Assembly (NCBI RefSeq): GCF_035987325.1
Contig: NZ_CP108488.1
Coordinates: 6,200,001-6,264,000 of the forward strand
Direction: 5' to 3'
Length of the DNA stretch: 64,000 nucleotides
From: Streptomyces sp. NBC_01244
Lineage (GTDB): Bacteria > Actinomycetota > Actinomycetes > Streptomycetales > Streptomycetaceae
Shown: in pieces, positions 35,305 through 44,188 of the stretch
Layout of the letters: each line of letters opens with the position of its first letter
Numbering within the stretch: position 1 is the first letter of the stretch
Made by a program: the position numbers and the translations under genes
The notes under the pieces: generated by a model
Database searches by the model: none
The model's input: the letters and a program-made list of their open reading frames with translations, nothing else
What the model was told of the DNA's origin: nothing

Positions 35305-38300
35305 ATGGCGGGACGGGGACCTTCGAGGCAGGAGCTGATCCGGCGACGCCGTTCCATCGGCTTCATCGGCAGACAGGGCGAGGTCAGCGCCTTTCGCGTG
35401 GCCCTCAGGCAGCCCCCGGAGGAAGCGGCGCAGTTCCTCTTCCACATTCGAGGCCCCGGCGGTGTCGGTAAATCGACCCTGGTACGGCACCTGGAGACCA
35501 TCGCCCGCGAGGCCGGGGCGGTCACCGCGTCCGTGGACGAGTCGGCCGCGGACGTCATCGAGACGATGGAGGCCGTCAGCGCCCAGTTCACCCAGCGCGG
35601 CCTGGCCATGAAGGGCTTCGACAAGCTGCTGGCCACCTATCGCCAGCGCCGGCACGAGGCCGACGCCGGAGTCCTCGCGGCCGCCACCGGGCCCGACCCG
35701 GTGACCGGAGCCGCCCCGCCCCCGTCCCCTTCCAGCATGATCGCCTCGCAGCTCGGCCTCGCCGGGCTCGGCATGATCCCGGGCGTCGGTGCGCTCACCG
35801 GCGTGGTCGACCCGAACCAGGTCGCCGCCGGCGCGGACCGGGTCAAGGCCCTCCTCAGCACCCGGCTGCGCAGCCACGGAGACGTGGAGCTGGTCCTCTC
35901 CCCGCTGGACGCGTTGACCCCGGTGTTCCTCGAAGAGCTCGCCGAGGTGGCACGCAGACACCCGTGGATCGTGCTCTTCTTCGACACCTACGAGCGCACC
36001 GCTCCCATGCTGGACACCTGGCTGCGCGACGTACTGGGCAGCGAACGCTACGGGGAGTTCCCCGCGAACGTGCTGGTCACCCTGGCCGGACAGTCGAAGC
36101 TGGCCGCCCGCACCTGGGAGGACTGGCACGACCTGGTCACCGACTGGCCGCTGGAGGTCTTCACCGAGACCGAGGCACGTCTCCTGCTCACCGGAAAGGG
36201 AGTCACCGACGAGCGGGTCGTGGAGGTGATCTTGCGCCTGTCGGGCCGGCTTCCGGTCCTGGTCTCGACCCTGGCCGAGACGCAGCCGGGCACGGTGGAG
36301 GAGGTGGAGGAGATCGGGGACCCGAGCGGCACCGCCGTCGAGCGGTTCCTGAAGTGGGTGCCCGACCCCGCCCACCGGGCCGCGGCCCTGGCCTGCGCGT
36401 TCCCGCAGGAGCTGGACGAGGACGTCTACCGGGCCGCGGTCGAGGAGGAAGCGGCCGAACTCTTCGGCTGGCTCCGGTCGATGCCCTTCGTCACCGACCG
36501 CTCGGGCCACTGCCGCTATCACGAGGTGGTCCGGAGCGCGATGCTGCGCCTGCAGCGCAGGCAGTCCCCGATCCGGTGGGAGCAGCTCCACACCCGGCTG
36601 GCCGACGCCTTCCGGCGGCGGCGCGAGCGCCTGGAGGAGGCGACGGCCCCGGCCGAGGGGTGGTGGTCGGACGAAACCTGGCGCGGCCACCGCCTGCAGG
36701 AGGCCTACCACCGCCTCTGCGCCGACCCCCGCACAGCCCTCCCGTCCCTGCTCCGGGACCTGGTCGACGCCTACGACCACGGCATCACCACCCTCCGCCG
36801 CTGGACCGCCGTCCTGGCGGCGGCGGGGCGCGACACGGACTCCCCGGACCTCACCCGCTGGTCCCAGGACCTCGGCACGGCCCTGGACCAGCCGGCCCCG
36901 GCCACCGCGGCGTTGACGCTGCTCCTGACCCGAGCCGGCCTCGCCCCCGAAGGCAGGGCCCTGGCCCTGACCCTGCGCGGCCGGGACCACCACAGTGCCG
37001 AGGACTACGCGCAGGCCATAGCCGACTACACCGATGCCCTCGCGCTGAACCCCCAGGCCGAGCGCGCCTACTCCGGCCGGGCCCTGGCCTACACGCTGAC
37101 ATCGAGCAACGAGGCGGCGATCGCGGACTACACCCGGGCCATGGAACTCGATCCGGACCAGATCTCCAGCTTGATCAGGCGGGGGTTCCTGTACCGCTTG
37201 TCCGGCAGGTACGAGGAGGCCCTTGCCGACCTCGACCGTGCGACGCAGATCGGCCCGGACGATCACCAGGCGCTCACCGGCCGCGCCGCGATCTATTACT
37301 CGATGGCCCGATACGAGGAAGCCCTGGCCGGTTTCACTCGAGCTCTGGCAATCCAGAGCAACAACAAGGCCTGGGTTTTGACTAGTCGGGCCGAAACCTT
37401 CAGGGCGATGAGCCGCGACGCGGAGGCGTTCGAGGACTACAGGCGGGCCATCGAGCTCTCTCCGGACTACGCCTGGGCCTTCATCAGCCGCGCCTTTACC
37501 CTGCGCGGTCTTGGGCGGAACGAGGATGCCTTGGCCGACTTCATGCGGGCCGTCGAGGTGAGTCCTGACGACGCCACAGCGGTCGCCGGCAGAGCCGATA
37601 CCCATCGGGCGACGGGGCGGTACGAGGATGCCTTGGTGGACTACACCCGGGCCATCGAACTCGACCCGAACTCCGGCTGGGCATGGGCCGGCCGCGGGGA
37701 CAGCCTCCTGTCGCTGGGACGGTACGACGAGGCCCTGGCCGATTTCGATCGCGCCACCGATCTCGCGCCGGACCATTCGTGGGCTTTCTCCCTGCGCGCG
37801 ATGACCTGGGCGAAGCTCGGCCACTTCGAGCGGGCCCTCGACGACTGGGACCACGTCTGTGAGATCAGCCCCGACAACAGTTGGGGCATCAGAAGGAGGG
37901 CTGATTACCGCCGCCTGCTGGGCTCGCACGAAGAGGCCTTGGTCGATTACGGTCGCGCGGTCGAGCTCCGCCCCGCAGATGCCTCCACACTCACCGCTCG
38001 AGGTCTGGCTTACCGCCTGCTCGGTCACTATGACGAGGCGCTCAACGACCTCATCCGGTCCCTCGCGCTCGACCCCGATGACGCGTGGACGCACTACGAG
38101 ATGGCCGTAGTCAGGGCCGCGCTCGGGCACCCGGATCGTGACCGCCACCTGACGCGCGTGGTGGAACTGCGGAGCTCTCCTGATGCCGGAGTGCCGGATG
38201 TCCTCGAAGCGGACAGCCTCCTTCTCGCCTACTGTCTGATGCCCGACTGGGAGAGGGCCGAGGAGCGCCTCGCGGAGTTTTTGGAAGCCGCTCCGCTGCC

Positions 38301-38427
38301 GGGGGAACTGCACGCCCTGCCCATCAACCTCCGCAGCCTCATCCCCGTGATCCCGGCAGCCGAGGCCCGCATCGAGGGGTTCTGCCGGGTACTCGAGGCG
38401 AGGCTCACGACCGCGCCTCCTGCCTAG
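35305..38427 (+). CDS. STAND-type P-loop ATPase with C-terminal TPR array
   Basis: About 1040 residues, function not recognised. Residues 50-58 form a Walker A (GPGGVGKST) and IVLFFDTYE (about 222-230) a Walker B, followed by a winged-helix-like region (CAFPQELDEDVYRAAVEEEAAELFGWL). From about residue 560 to 960 run ten or more TPRs of 34 residues (signature ALADYxRAIELxPD). This is the layout of STAND signal-transduction ATPases, which include anti-phage sensors and regulators. No N-terminal effector domain is seen (only about 40 residues precede the P-loop). ATG at 35305 has GGAAGG upstream. Its second half (about 37.1-38.3 kb) uses more A/T-ending codons than its neighbours, suggesting recent acquisition. 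Confidence 0.8.
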   Translation: MAGRGPSRQELIRRRRSIGFIGRQGEVSAFRVALRQPPEEAAQFLFHIRGPGGVGKSTLVRHLETIAREAGAVTASVDESAADVIETMEAVSAQFTQRGLAMKGFDKLLATYRQRRHEADAGVLAAATGPDPVTGAAPPPSPSSMIASQLGLAGLGMIPGVGALTGVVDPNQVAAGADRVKALLSTRLRSHGDVELVLSPLDALTPVFLEELAEVARRHPWIVLFFDTYERTAPMLDTWLRDVLGSERYGEFPANVLVTLAGQSKLAARTWEDWHDLVTDWPLEVFTETEARLLLTGKGVTDERVVEVILRLSGRLPVLVSTLAETQPGTVEEVEEIGDPSGTAVERFLKWVPDPAHRAAALACAFPQELDEDVYRAAVEEEAAELFGWLRSMPFVTDRSGHCRYHEVVRSAMLRLQRRQSPIRWEQLHTRLADAFRRRRERLEEATAPAEGWWSDETWRGHRLQEAYHRLCADPRTALPSLLRDLVDAYDHGITTLRRWTAVLAAAGRDTDSPDLTRWSQDLGTALDQPAPATAALTLLLTRAGLAPEGRALALTLRGRDHHSAEDYAQAIADYTDALALNPQAERAYSGRALAYTLTSSNEAAIADYTRAMELDPDQISSLIRRGFLYRLSGRYEEALADLDRATQIGPDDHQALTGRAAIYYSMARYEEALAGFTRALAIQSNNKAWVLTSRAETFRAMSRDAEAFEDYRRAIELSPDYAWAFISRAFTLRGLGRNEDALADFMRAVEVSPDDATAVAGRADTHRATGRYEDALVDYTRAIELDPNSGWAWAGRGDSLLSLGRYDEALADFDRATDLAPDHSWAFSLRAMTWAKLGHFERALDDWDHVCEISPDNSWGIRRRADYRRLLGSHEEALVDYGRAVELRPADASTLTARGLAYRLLGHYDEALNDLIRSLALDPDDAWTHYEMAVVRAALGHPDRDRHLTRVVELRSSPDAGVPDVLEADSLLLAYCLMPDWERAEERLAEFLEAAPLPGELHALPINLRSLIPVIPAAEARIEGFCRVLEARLTTAPPA

Positions 38428-38432
38428 CCCCC

Positions 38433-39539
38433 TCATGCCCTCACCCCCTGCTCCACCAGGACACCGGCCGCCGCGCACGGGCAGTCGGGGTGCGGTTGGA
38501 CCGGGGTGGACTGCCAGGTGAGCGTCGGGAGGGAGGCCTCCCAGCGGGTGCCGGTGGAGGCGGGGAGTTCGCCGTCGAGGAAGGACAGGGCGTGGGCCGC
38601 GGCCAGGCCGGCCACGGCCGTGGAGAGGCCGAGGTCGCAGGCGGCGGCGGTCCGGCGGCGGTGGGCCGAGCGCCACTGGACCAGCATGCGCGGCCAGGCC
38701 GGGTCCCGCTCGATCCGGTCGCGCTCCATACAGCCGGCGCAGGCCGTGGCTCCGGGCAGGACCAGCGGCCCCACCAGCCCGGTGCCCTCCAGTACCCCCG
38801 CGTACAGGTGCGGGGTGCCGGTGGTGACCCAGTCGGCCGCCGTCTCCGGATCGGGGGCCCAGGACTGCAGCCCGTCCCGGGGCGCGACCACCACCAGGGC
38901 CAGCCCCGGCTCCGGTCCCTCGCTCTCCCCGGTCCGCGGCCCGCGTCCGGGCGCGGCGTCGCGGACCGCCGTCCGCGCGGCTTCGGCGCGCAGGCGTCCC
39001 ACGCTGCCGGGGCCCAGACCTCCCGGTGCCACGTCCGCAGGCTGCGCGCGGCCCCCGTCGAGCACCTCGACCCGGCCGATGCCCGCTCCGGCCAGGACCG
39101 AGGCGATCACCGCGCCCACCCGTCCGCTCCCGCGCACTTGAACCCGTATCACCCGGCGGGCGGCGACCCCCTGTAAGTCCCCGCCCGGCCGGGGGCGGAC
39201 CAAGGACAGCGACCCCAGGTCCGGGCCGAGCCGCTCCAGAGCCTCGGGGCGGTCCCGCACCGCCTGGGCGCGAGGGCCGCCCGCCGTGGCGTCGTCGAGC
39301 AGCCCGGCCGCCGCGAGCCTGCGCACCACCTCGTCGACCCGGCCGTCCGGGAGACCCATCGCCTTGCCCTCCGACCGGAGCAGCTCCATGCCCCGCGTCC
39401 CGTCGATCAGGTCGAGGAGCGAGCCCGTGGCCGTGTCCACCGGGCCGAGCACCACCGCATGTGCGGGCGTCACACCGAATTGCACCGTCTGCAGATCCCG
39501 CCAGGCCCGGGCCAGCGCCGGCTTCACCTTCGGATACAT
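38433..39539 (-). CDS. ThiF/E1-like protein with N-terminal RRE-like domain
   Basis: 368 residues. Residues about 1-90 look like a PqqD-like winged-helix RiPP-recognition element; about 125-155 is a Rossmann-like nucleotide fold (RVQVRGSGRVGAVIASVLA, then VEVLDGG). CAGCMERD and the C-terminal CPC could form one zinc site. It resembles proteins annotated as TOMM precursor leader peptide-binding or ThiF-family. No partner cyclodehydratase or precursor peptide is next to it, so it may be an orphan. ATG 39539 has GGGAGG 6 bases upstream. It ends 5 bases after the STAND gene on the opposite strand. Confidence 0.75.
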   Translation of the reverse strand: MYPKVKPALARAWRDLQTVQFGVTPAHAVVLGPVDTATGSLLDLIDGTRGMELLRSEGKAMGLPDGRVDEVVRRLAAAGLLDDATAGGPRAQAVRDRPEALERLGPDLGSLSLVRPRPGGDLQGVAARRVIRVQVRGSGRVGAVIASVLAGAGIGRVEVLDGGRAQPADVAPGGLGPGSVGRLRAEAARTAVRDAAPGRGPRTGESEGPEPGLALVVVAPRDGLQSWAPDPETAADWVTTGTPHLYAGVLEGTGLVGPLVLPGATACAGCMERDRIERDPAWPRMLVQWRSAHRRRTAAACDLGLSTAVAGLAAAHALSFLDGELPASTGTRWEASLPTLTWQSTPVQPHPDCPCAAAGVLVEQGVRA

Positions 39540-39785
39540 CGCGGTCCTCCCTCGATTCGCCGCTCGATTCACGCCCCCGCATTCCCCTGCGGCCGCGTCG
39601 CTTTCCGCAAGATTGCCCGCCCTGCGAAAGACCTGCTCAAGTTTGTCCACAGGCGAGTGGTATTGGGCATATGAAATGAATGCTTGGGGTTCTTTGGAGT
39701 ATCCGTGCCGCCGACTGCGCATCGGTTCGTGTTCGACCGCGGGCGGGGCGGGACTTCGGCCGTGGCGAGCGGGTACCGTCATGGC

Positions 39786-40325
39786 GTGTCCGCCGATCCA
39801 CCGCAGCGCGCCGTCGAAGTCCGCCGGAGCGCACGCCGCCGAAGGACCGTATCCGCCTACCGCGAGGGTGATCGTACGGTCGTCCTCATCCCTGCCCGGA
39901 TGTCCGAGGCCGAGGAGCAGCGCTGGGTGGGCGTCATGCTCGACAAGCTGGCGGCCCAGGAGAGCAAGCGCACCCTCGGGGACGCGGAACTCGCCGAGCG
40001 CGCCGAGCGTTTGTCCGAGCAGTACTTCGGTGGCCGCGCCCGCCCCCGCACGGTCCGCTGGGTGACCAACCAGAACACCCGCTGGGGCTCCTGCACCCCG
40101 GCCGAAGGCAGCATCCGGCTCTCGCACCGCATCCAGGGGATGCCGGAGTACGTCGTCGACTACGTGCTGCTGCACGAGCTGGCGCACCTCCTCGTGCCCG
40201 GCCACGGCCCCAGCTTCTGGGAACTCCTGGAGGCGTATCCGCGCACCGAGCGGGCGCGCGGATACCTCGAAGGAGTCGTCGCCGCCGAACGCCTTCCGAC
40301 GGTCCCCGCCGCCCGCGAGGAATGA
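39786..40325 (+). CDS. M48/YgjP-type zinc metallopeptidase (WLM, DUF45)
   Basis: About 179 residues. The zinc-binding motif HELAHLLVPGH is in the C-terminal third, preceded by NTRWGSCTPAEGSIRLSHR, the sequence typical of the YgjP/SprT-like group. Cytoplasmic, with no signal peptide. The GTG at 39786 is preferred because upstream codons read as non-homologous; the ribosome site is weak and the mRNA may be leaderless. Its target is unknown. Confidence 0.9.
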   Translation: MSADPPQRAVEVRRSARRRRTVSAYREGDRTVVLIPARMSEAEEQRWVGVMLDKLAAQESKRTLGDAELAERAERLSEQYFGGRARPRTVRWVTNQNTRWGSCTPAEGSIRLSHRIQGMPEYVVDYVLLHELAHLLVPGHGPSFWELLEAYPRTERARGYLEGVVAAERLPTVPAAREE

Positions 40326-40355
40326 TCCGCATTTGTCCGCTATATGCCCGTCATG

Positions 40356-40386
40356 TCACGCCTCGTGATATGTACCGGGTCGGTAC
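40356..40386. promoter_or_regulatory. Two inverted repeats upstream of the terD-AIM24 cluster
   Basis: TCACG-CCT-CGTGA (40356-40368) and GTACCG-GGT-CGGTAC (40372-40386) lie four bases apart. A candidate -10 (TAGCCT, about 40416) follows and the start codon is at 40465. Placed as an operator pair. Confidence 0.45.
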
Positions 40387-40464
40387 CGACTTGGCCGGAT
40401 GTCCGAGGTTGCCGTTAGCCTGAGCGGCACGCATTCACAGTCGGGATGGGGGACGGTCTTACGT

Positions 40465-42105
40465 ATGGCCAGGGAATTCCAACGCGGTCACAAGGCCAAA
40501 ATCAGTGATCTGACACCGGGCACAGACCTCTATGTGGGTGTCCAGATCGCCGGGCCAGGACTCGCCATCGACATCAGCTGCTTCGGCCTCGACGTCAACG
40601 AACAGCTTTCGGACGACCGCTACTTCGTCTTCTTCAACCAGCCGAAGTCGCCCGAGGAGTCCATCCAGCAGCTCGGCACGCAGGCCGGCGACACGGAGTC
40701 CTTCCGGGTGACCCTGGACCGCATTCCGGCCGGCATCCACAAGCTCTCCTTCGCCGCCTCGATCGACGGCGCCGGGCAGATGTCGCAGATCGGCCCCGGC
40801 TACATCCGCATCGTGGCGGGCGGTGAGGAGGTCGTCCGGTACTCCTTCTCGGGCTCGGAGTTCAGCACCGAGCGCGCGCTGATGATCGGCGACTTCTACC
40901 TCAAGGACGTATGGCGCTTCGCCGCCGTCGGCCAGGGCTTCGACGGCGGGCTCGCCGCGCTGCTCCAGAACTTCGGCGGCGAGGTCGCCGAGGAGGAGCA
41001 GCCCGCACCCCAGGCGCAGGCACCGGCCGCAGCGCCCGGCTTCGCCCCGCCCCCGCAGGCCGCCGCCCCGGCACCCTCCTTCGGTGCTCCCGCCCAGGCG
41101 CAGCCCCCGGCCCCGGCGCCCTCCTTCGGCGCGCCGCCCCAGGCCCCGGCCCCCGCCCAGGCCCCCGCCCCGGCACAGGTCCCGGCCCCCGCGCCGTACC
41201 AGCAGCCCGTCCACGCGGCCCCCACCATGGCCGCACCGATGGGCGCCCCCCTGGCCCCGCCCGCCCCCGCGCCCTACGGGCAGGTCCCGCCGCCCGCCCC
41301 GGCCCCGGCGCCGTACGGGCAGCAGCCGCAGCCCTCGTACGGCCAGGTCCCCGGCCAGCAGCAGCCCCCGTACGGCCAGCAGCCCGGCTTCGGCCAGCAG
41401 CCCCAGGGCTACGGCCAGCCCGCGACGGCGGTGCCCGCCGCCGGCGCCGGACTCGCCGCCGCCCTCCAGCCGTACAAGGAAGCACCCACCGGCGCCCGCT
41501 GGACCCCGCAGAACCAGCAGCTCATGCGCGTCGACCTGGCCATGGGCGGCCAGGCCGTCCTCGCCCGCCAGGGCAGCATGGTCCTCTACCAGGGCAAGGT
41601 CGACTTCAGCTACAAGGGCGCGGGCTTCGCCGGCCGCGTCGTCGGCAACGCCACCGGCCAGGAGATGCAGCTGATGCGCTGCGCCGGCCGCGGCCAGGTC
41701 TTCCTCGCGGAGGAAGGCGCCCACCTGCACGCCATCGAGCTCCAGGGCGACGCCATCTGCGTCTCCGCCGAGAACGTGCTCGCCTTCGACGAGTCGCTCC
41801 AGCACGAGGTCCGCCGCATCGAGGGCCACGGCATCCCGGGCGGCGCCCTGTTCACCATGCAGTTCCAGGGCACCGGCACGGTGATCGTCAAGACGCACGG
41901 CGTGCCCGTCGTCCTGCCCGTCACCCCGACCACCTTCGCGGACAGCAACGCCATCGTCGCGTGGTCGGCCGCCTCCCAGGTGATCATCTCCAGCCAGGTC
42001 CGGCTGCGCCGCAACGCGTATCCCGGCCACAGCGGGGAGACCGTGAACCTCCAGTTCCGCGGCGCTCCCGGCAACTTCATCGTCGTCCAGCCGTACGAGG
42101 TCTGA
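40465..42105 (+). CDS. TerD-AIM24 fusion protein
   Basis: About 546 residues. Residues 1-175 form a TerD domain (VQIAGPGLAIDISCFGLDVN with Asp residues of the calcium sites, then FNQPKSPEESIQQLG, IRIVAGGEEVVRYSFS). A Pro/Ala/Gln-rich linker (about 180-335, with repeats of the APSFGAP and YGQ type) follows. The last 210 residues are an AIM24/TRAP-like beta-prism (LMRVDLAMGGQAVLARQGSMV). The ATG has GGGGGAC upstream. TerD proteins are linked to tellurite and stress resistance; AIM24 function in bacteria is unknown. First gene of a three-gene cluster. Confidence 0.9.
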   Translation: MAREFQRGHKAKISDLTPGTDLYVGVQIAGPGLAIDISCFGLDVNEQLSDDRYFVFFNQPKSPEESIQQLGTQAGDTESFRVTLDRIPAGIHKLSFAASIDGAGQMSQIGPGYIRIVAGGEEVVRYSFSGSEFSTERALMIGDFYLKDVWRFAAVGQGFDGGLAALLQNFGGEVAEEEQPAPQAQAPAAAPGFAPPPQAAAPAPSFGAPAQAQPPAPAPSFGAPPQAPAPAQAPAPAQVPAPAPYQQPVHAAPTMAAPMGAPLAPPAPAPYGQVPPPAPAPAPYGQQPQPSYGQVPGQQQPPYGQQPGFGQQPQGYGQPATAVPAAGAGLAAALQPYKEAPTGARWTPQNQQLMRVDLAMGGQAVLARQGSMVLYQGKVDFSYKGAGFAGRVVGNATGQEMQLMRCAGRGQVFLAEEGAHLHAIELQGDAICVSAENVLAFDESLQHEVRRIEGHGIPGGALFTMQFQGTGTVIVKTHGVPVVLPVTPTTFADSNAIVAWSAASQVIISSQVRLRRNAYPGHSGETVNLQFRGAPGNFIVVQPYEV

Positions 42106-42116
42106 GGGAGCCCCAC

Positions 42117-42815
42117 ATGAATGCCATGAACGCAATGAACCAGCAGCTCGCGGGCTACGCCCCCACCCCCGTCACGGCCCGCATGGAGAACCACGGCCGC
42201 GCGATGCTCAAGGTCGCCATGCAGAGCGGCCAGGACCTCTTCGCGCGCACCGGATCGATGGTCGCCTACGAGGGCTTCGTGCAGTACGAGCCCAACCCGC
42301 CGGCCGTCCGCCAGATGGCCTCGCAGTGGCTCACCGGCGAGGGCGCCCCGCTCATGAAGTGCACGGGCGACGGCCTGCTCTACCTCGCCGACTACGGCGC
42401 GGACGTCGTCGTGATCAACCTCAACAACGACTCGCTCTCCGTCAACGGCACCAACCTGCTCGCCTTCGACGCCCACCTCCAGTGGGGTGTGGAGCGGGTC
42501 AAGGGCATGGCCAAGTTCGCCGGCCAGGGCCTGTTCAACGTGTCGGTCGCCGGCACCGGCTGGGTCGCGATCACCTCGCGCGGCACGCCGATCGTGGTCG
42601 ACTGCGGCCGCGGCGAGGACGAGACGTACGTCGACCCCGACGCGCTCGTCGCCTGGTCCCCGAACCTCAAGGTCAAGGGCAAGCGCAGCTTCAAGGCCTC
42701 GTCGATGCTCGGCCGGGGCAGCGGGGAGGCCTACCAGATGGCCTTCTCCGGCCAGGGCATCGTCGTCGTACAGCCCAGCGAGGACAGCACCGACCGGCTC
42801 CGGGCCCGGGGCTGA
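42117..42815 (+). CDS. AIM24 family protein
   Basis: 232 residues, AIM24 beta-prism domain (GSMVAYEGFVQYEP, FNVSVAGTGWVAITSRGTP). The N-terminus repeats MNAMNAMNQ. It starts 11 bases after the TerD-AIM24 stop with GAGGGAG upstream and is the second of three tandem paralogs. No signal peptide. Confidence 0.9.
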   Translation: MNAMNAMNQQLAGYAPTPVTARMENHGRAMLKVAMQSGQDLFARTGSMVAYEGFVQYEPNPPAVRQMASQWLTGEGAPLMKCTGDGLLYLADYGADVVVINLNNDSLSVNGTNLLAFDAHLQWGVERVKGMAKFAGQGLFNVSVAGTGWVAITSRGTPIVVDCGRGEDETYVDPDALVAWSPNLKVKGKRSFKASSMLGRGSGEAYQMAFSGQGIVVVQPSEDSTDRLRARG

Positions 42816-42832
42816 GGGGGAGAAGACACACC

Positions 42833-43588
42833 ATGCAGAGCTCACTTTTCGCCCACGCAGAGGCGCAGTCCCAGGAGCGGTACGCGGTCCAGAACCCGCA
42901 GCTGCTGCGGGTCTCGCTGAGCGGCTCCGACGACGTCCTCGCCCGCAAGGGCGCGATGGTCGCCTACCAGGGGATCATCGACTTCGACGGCGAGTACCAG
43001 AGCACCACCCAGCGCAATGCCCGCGCCCGCACCGGCGAGGGCCTCGACCTGATGCGCTGCTCCGGCCAGGGCACGGTCTACCTCGCCAACCTGGCGCAGT
43101 ACGTCCACGTCGTGGACGTGGACCAGGAGGGCCTCACGGTCGACAGCAGCTACGTGCTGGCCCTGGACTCCACCCTGCACACCGAGGCCATCGCGGTGGA
43201 CAGCCAGTACGGGATCTCCGGCTCCGGCAAGTACCAGCTCAACATCACCGGCCGCGGCAAGGTCGCGCTGATGACCTCCGGGCAGCCGCTGATGCTGCAG
43301 GTCACGCCCGACAAGTACGTCAACGCCGACGCGGACGCCATCGTCGCCTGGTCCACCTCGCTGCGCGTGCAGATGCAGGCCCAGACGCACTCCACCGGCG
43401 TCTGGCGGCGGCGCGGCAACACCGGCGAGGGCTGGGAGCTGAGCTTCCTCGGCACCGGTTTCGCCCTGGTCCAGCCCAGCGAGGCGCTCCCGCCGCAGAA
43501 CGCCCAGATCGGTCAGGGCGCGGCCGCGCAGTTCGGCATGGGCCAGCAAGGCGCCCACGCGCAGAACCAGAACAACGCCTGGAACTGA
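42833..43588 (+). CDS. AIM24 family protein
   Basis: 251 residues, third AIM24 domain of the cluster (GAMVAYQGIIDFDGEYQ, KYQLNITGRGKVALMTSGQP). The C-terminus is Gln-rich and not part of the domain. It starts 17 bases after the previous stop with GGGGGAGAAG upstream and is followed by a strong terminator, ending the operon. The three members differ at the N- and C-termini, which may allow one hetero-oligomer. Confidence 0.9.
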   Translation: MQSSLFAHAEAQSQERYAVQNPQLLRVSLSGSDDVLARKGAMVAYQGIIDFDGEYQSTTQRNARARTGEGLDLMRCSGQGTVYLANLAQYVHVVDVDQEGLTVDSSYVLALDSTLHTEAIAVDSQYGISGSGKYQLNITGRGKVALMTSGQPLMLQVTPDKYVNADADAIVAWSTSLRVQMQAQTHSTGVWRRRGNTGEGWELSFLGTGFALVQPSEALPPQNAQIGQGAAAQFGMGQQGAHAQNQNNAWN

Positions 43589-43609
43589 TCCGGGCACGGA
43601 TGGACGGAC

Positions 43610-43647
43610 GGAAGGGGCGGCCCCGCATCGGCGGGGCCGCCCCTTCC
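43610..43647 (+). terminator. Terminator between AIM24 and Nudix genes
   Basis: GGAAGGGGCGGCCCCGC-ATCG-GCGGGGCCGCCCCTTCC, a 17-bp stem, serving two convergent operons. Confidence 0.9.
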
Positions 43648-43663
43648 CCCTGTTCCCGCAGGC

Positions 43664-44188
43664 TCAGAGCCGCGCCAGGGTCGCCTCCAGCAGCCGCACC
43701 ACCGAGGTGTCGGCCACCTCCGCCACCTGGGCGTACGGGAACCAGCGCAGGTCCAGCGACTCGTCGCTGATCGCTTCGAGGGCCCCGGCCGGCGCCAGCA
43801 CCGCGTACTGCACGTCCAGGTGCCAGTTGCACGGAGCCGGGATCGGGTGCCGGTCCAGGCGCACCGGGCCGCCGGGCAGCAGGGTCAGCCCGTCGGTGAT
43901 GCCGGACTCCTCGCGGGCCTCGCGCATGGCCGCGTCGGCGAGGGTGGCATCACCCGGCTCGCAGTGCCCGCCCATCTGGAGCCACATGCCCAGCTTCTTG
44001 TGCAGGGTCAGCAGGACGCGCTCGCGCTCCGGATCGATCACCAGCGCGCTGCCGGTGACGTGGCCCGCCTCGCAAGGCTTGTAGACCCCGCCGGGATGGG
44101 CCGCGAGGTGCTCAAGGTAGACCTCGCGCAGTTCGGGCTGACCGTCGTAGCCCTTGAGGACGAGGACCGCGTCTTCGTGCAGGGTCAC
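43664..44188 (-). CDS. Nudix hydrolase
   Basis: 174 residues. The Nudix box reads GGHCEPGDATLADAAMREAR followed by EESGI, with the catalytic REAREESG. The N-terminus carries the family lead-in HVTGSALVIDPERERVLLT. GTG at 44188 overlaps the upstream metalloprotease stop by four bases (GTGA), so the two are translationally coupled. Substrate unknown. Confidence 0.88.
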   Translation of the reverse strand: MTLHEDAVLVLKGYDGQPELREVYLEHLAAHPGGVYKPCEAGHVTGSALVIDPERERVLLTLHKKLGMWLQMGGHCEPGDATLADAAMREAREESGITDGLTLLPGGPVRLDRHPIPAPCNWHLDVQYAVLAPAGALEAISDESLDLRWFPYAQVAEVADTSVVRLLEATLARL

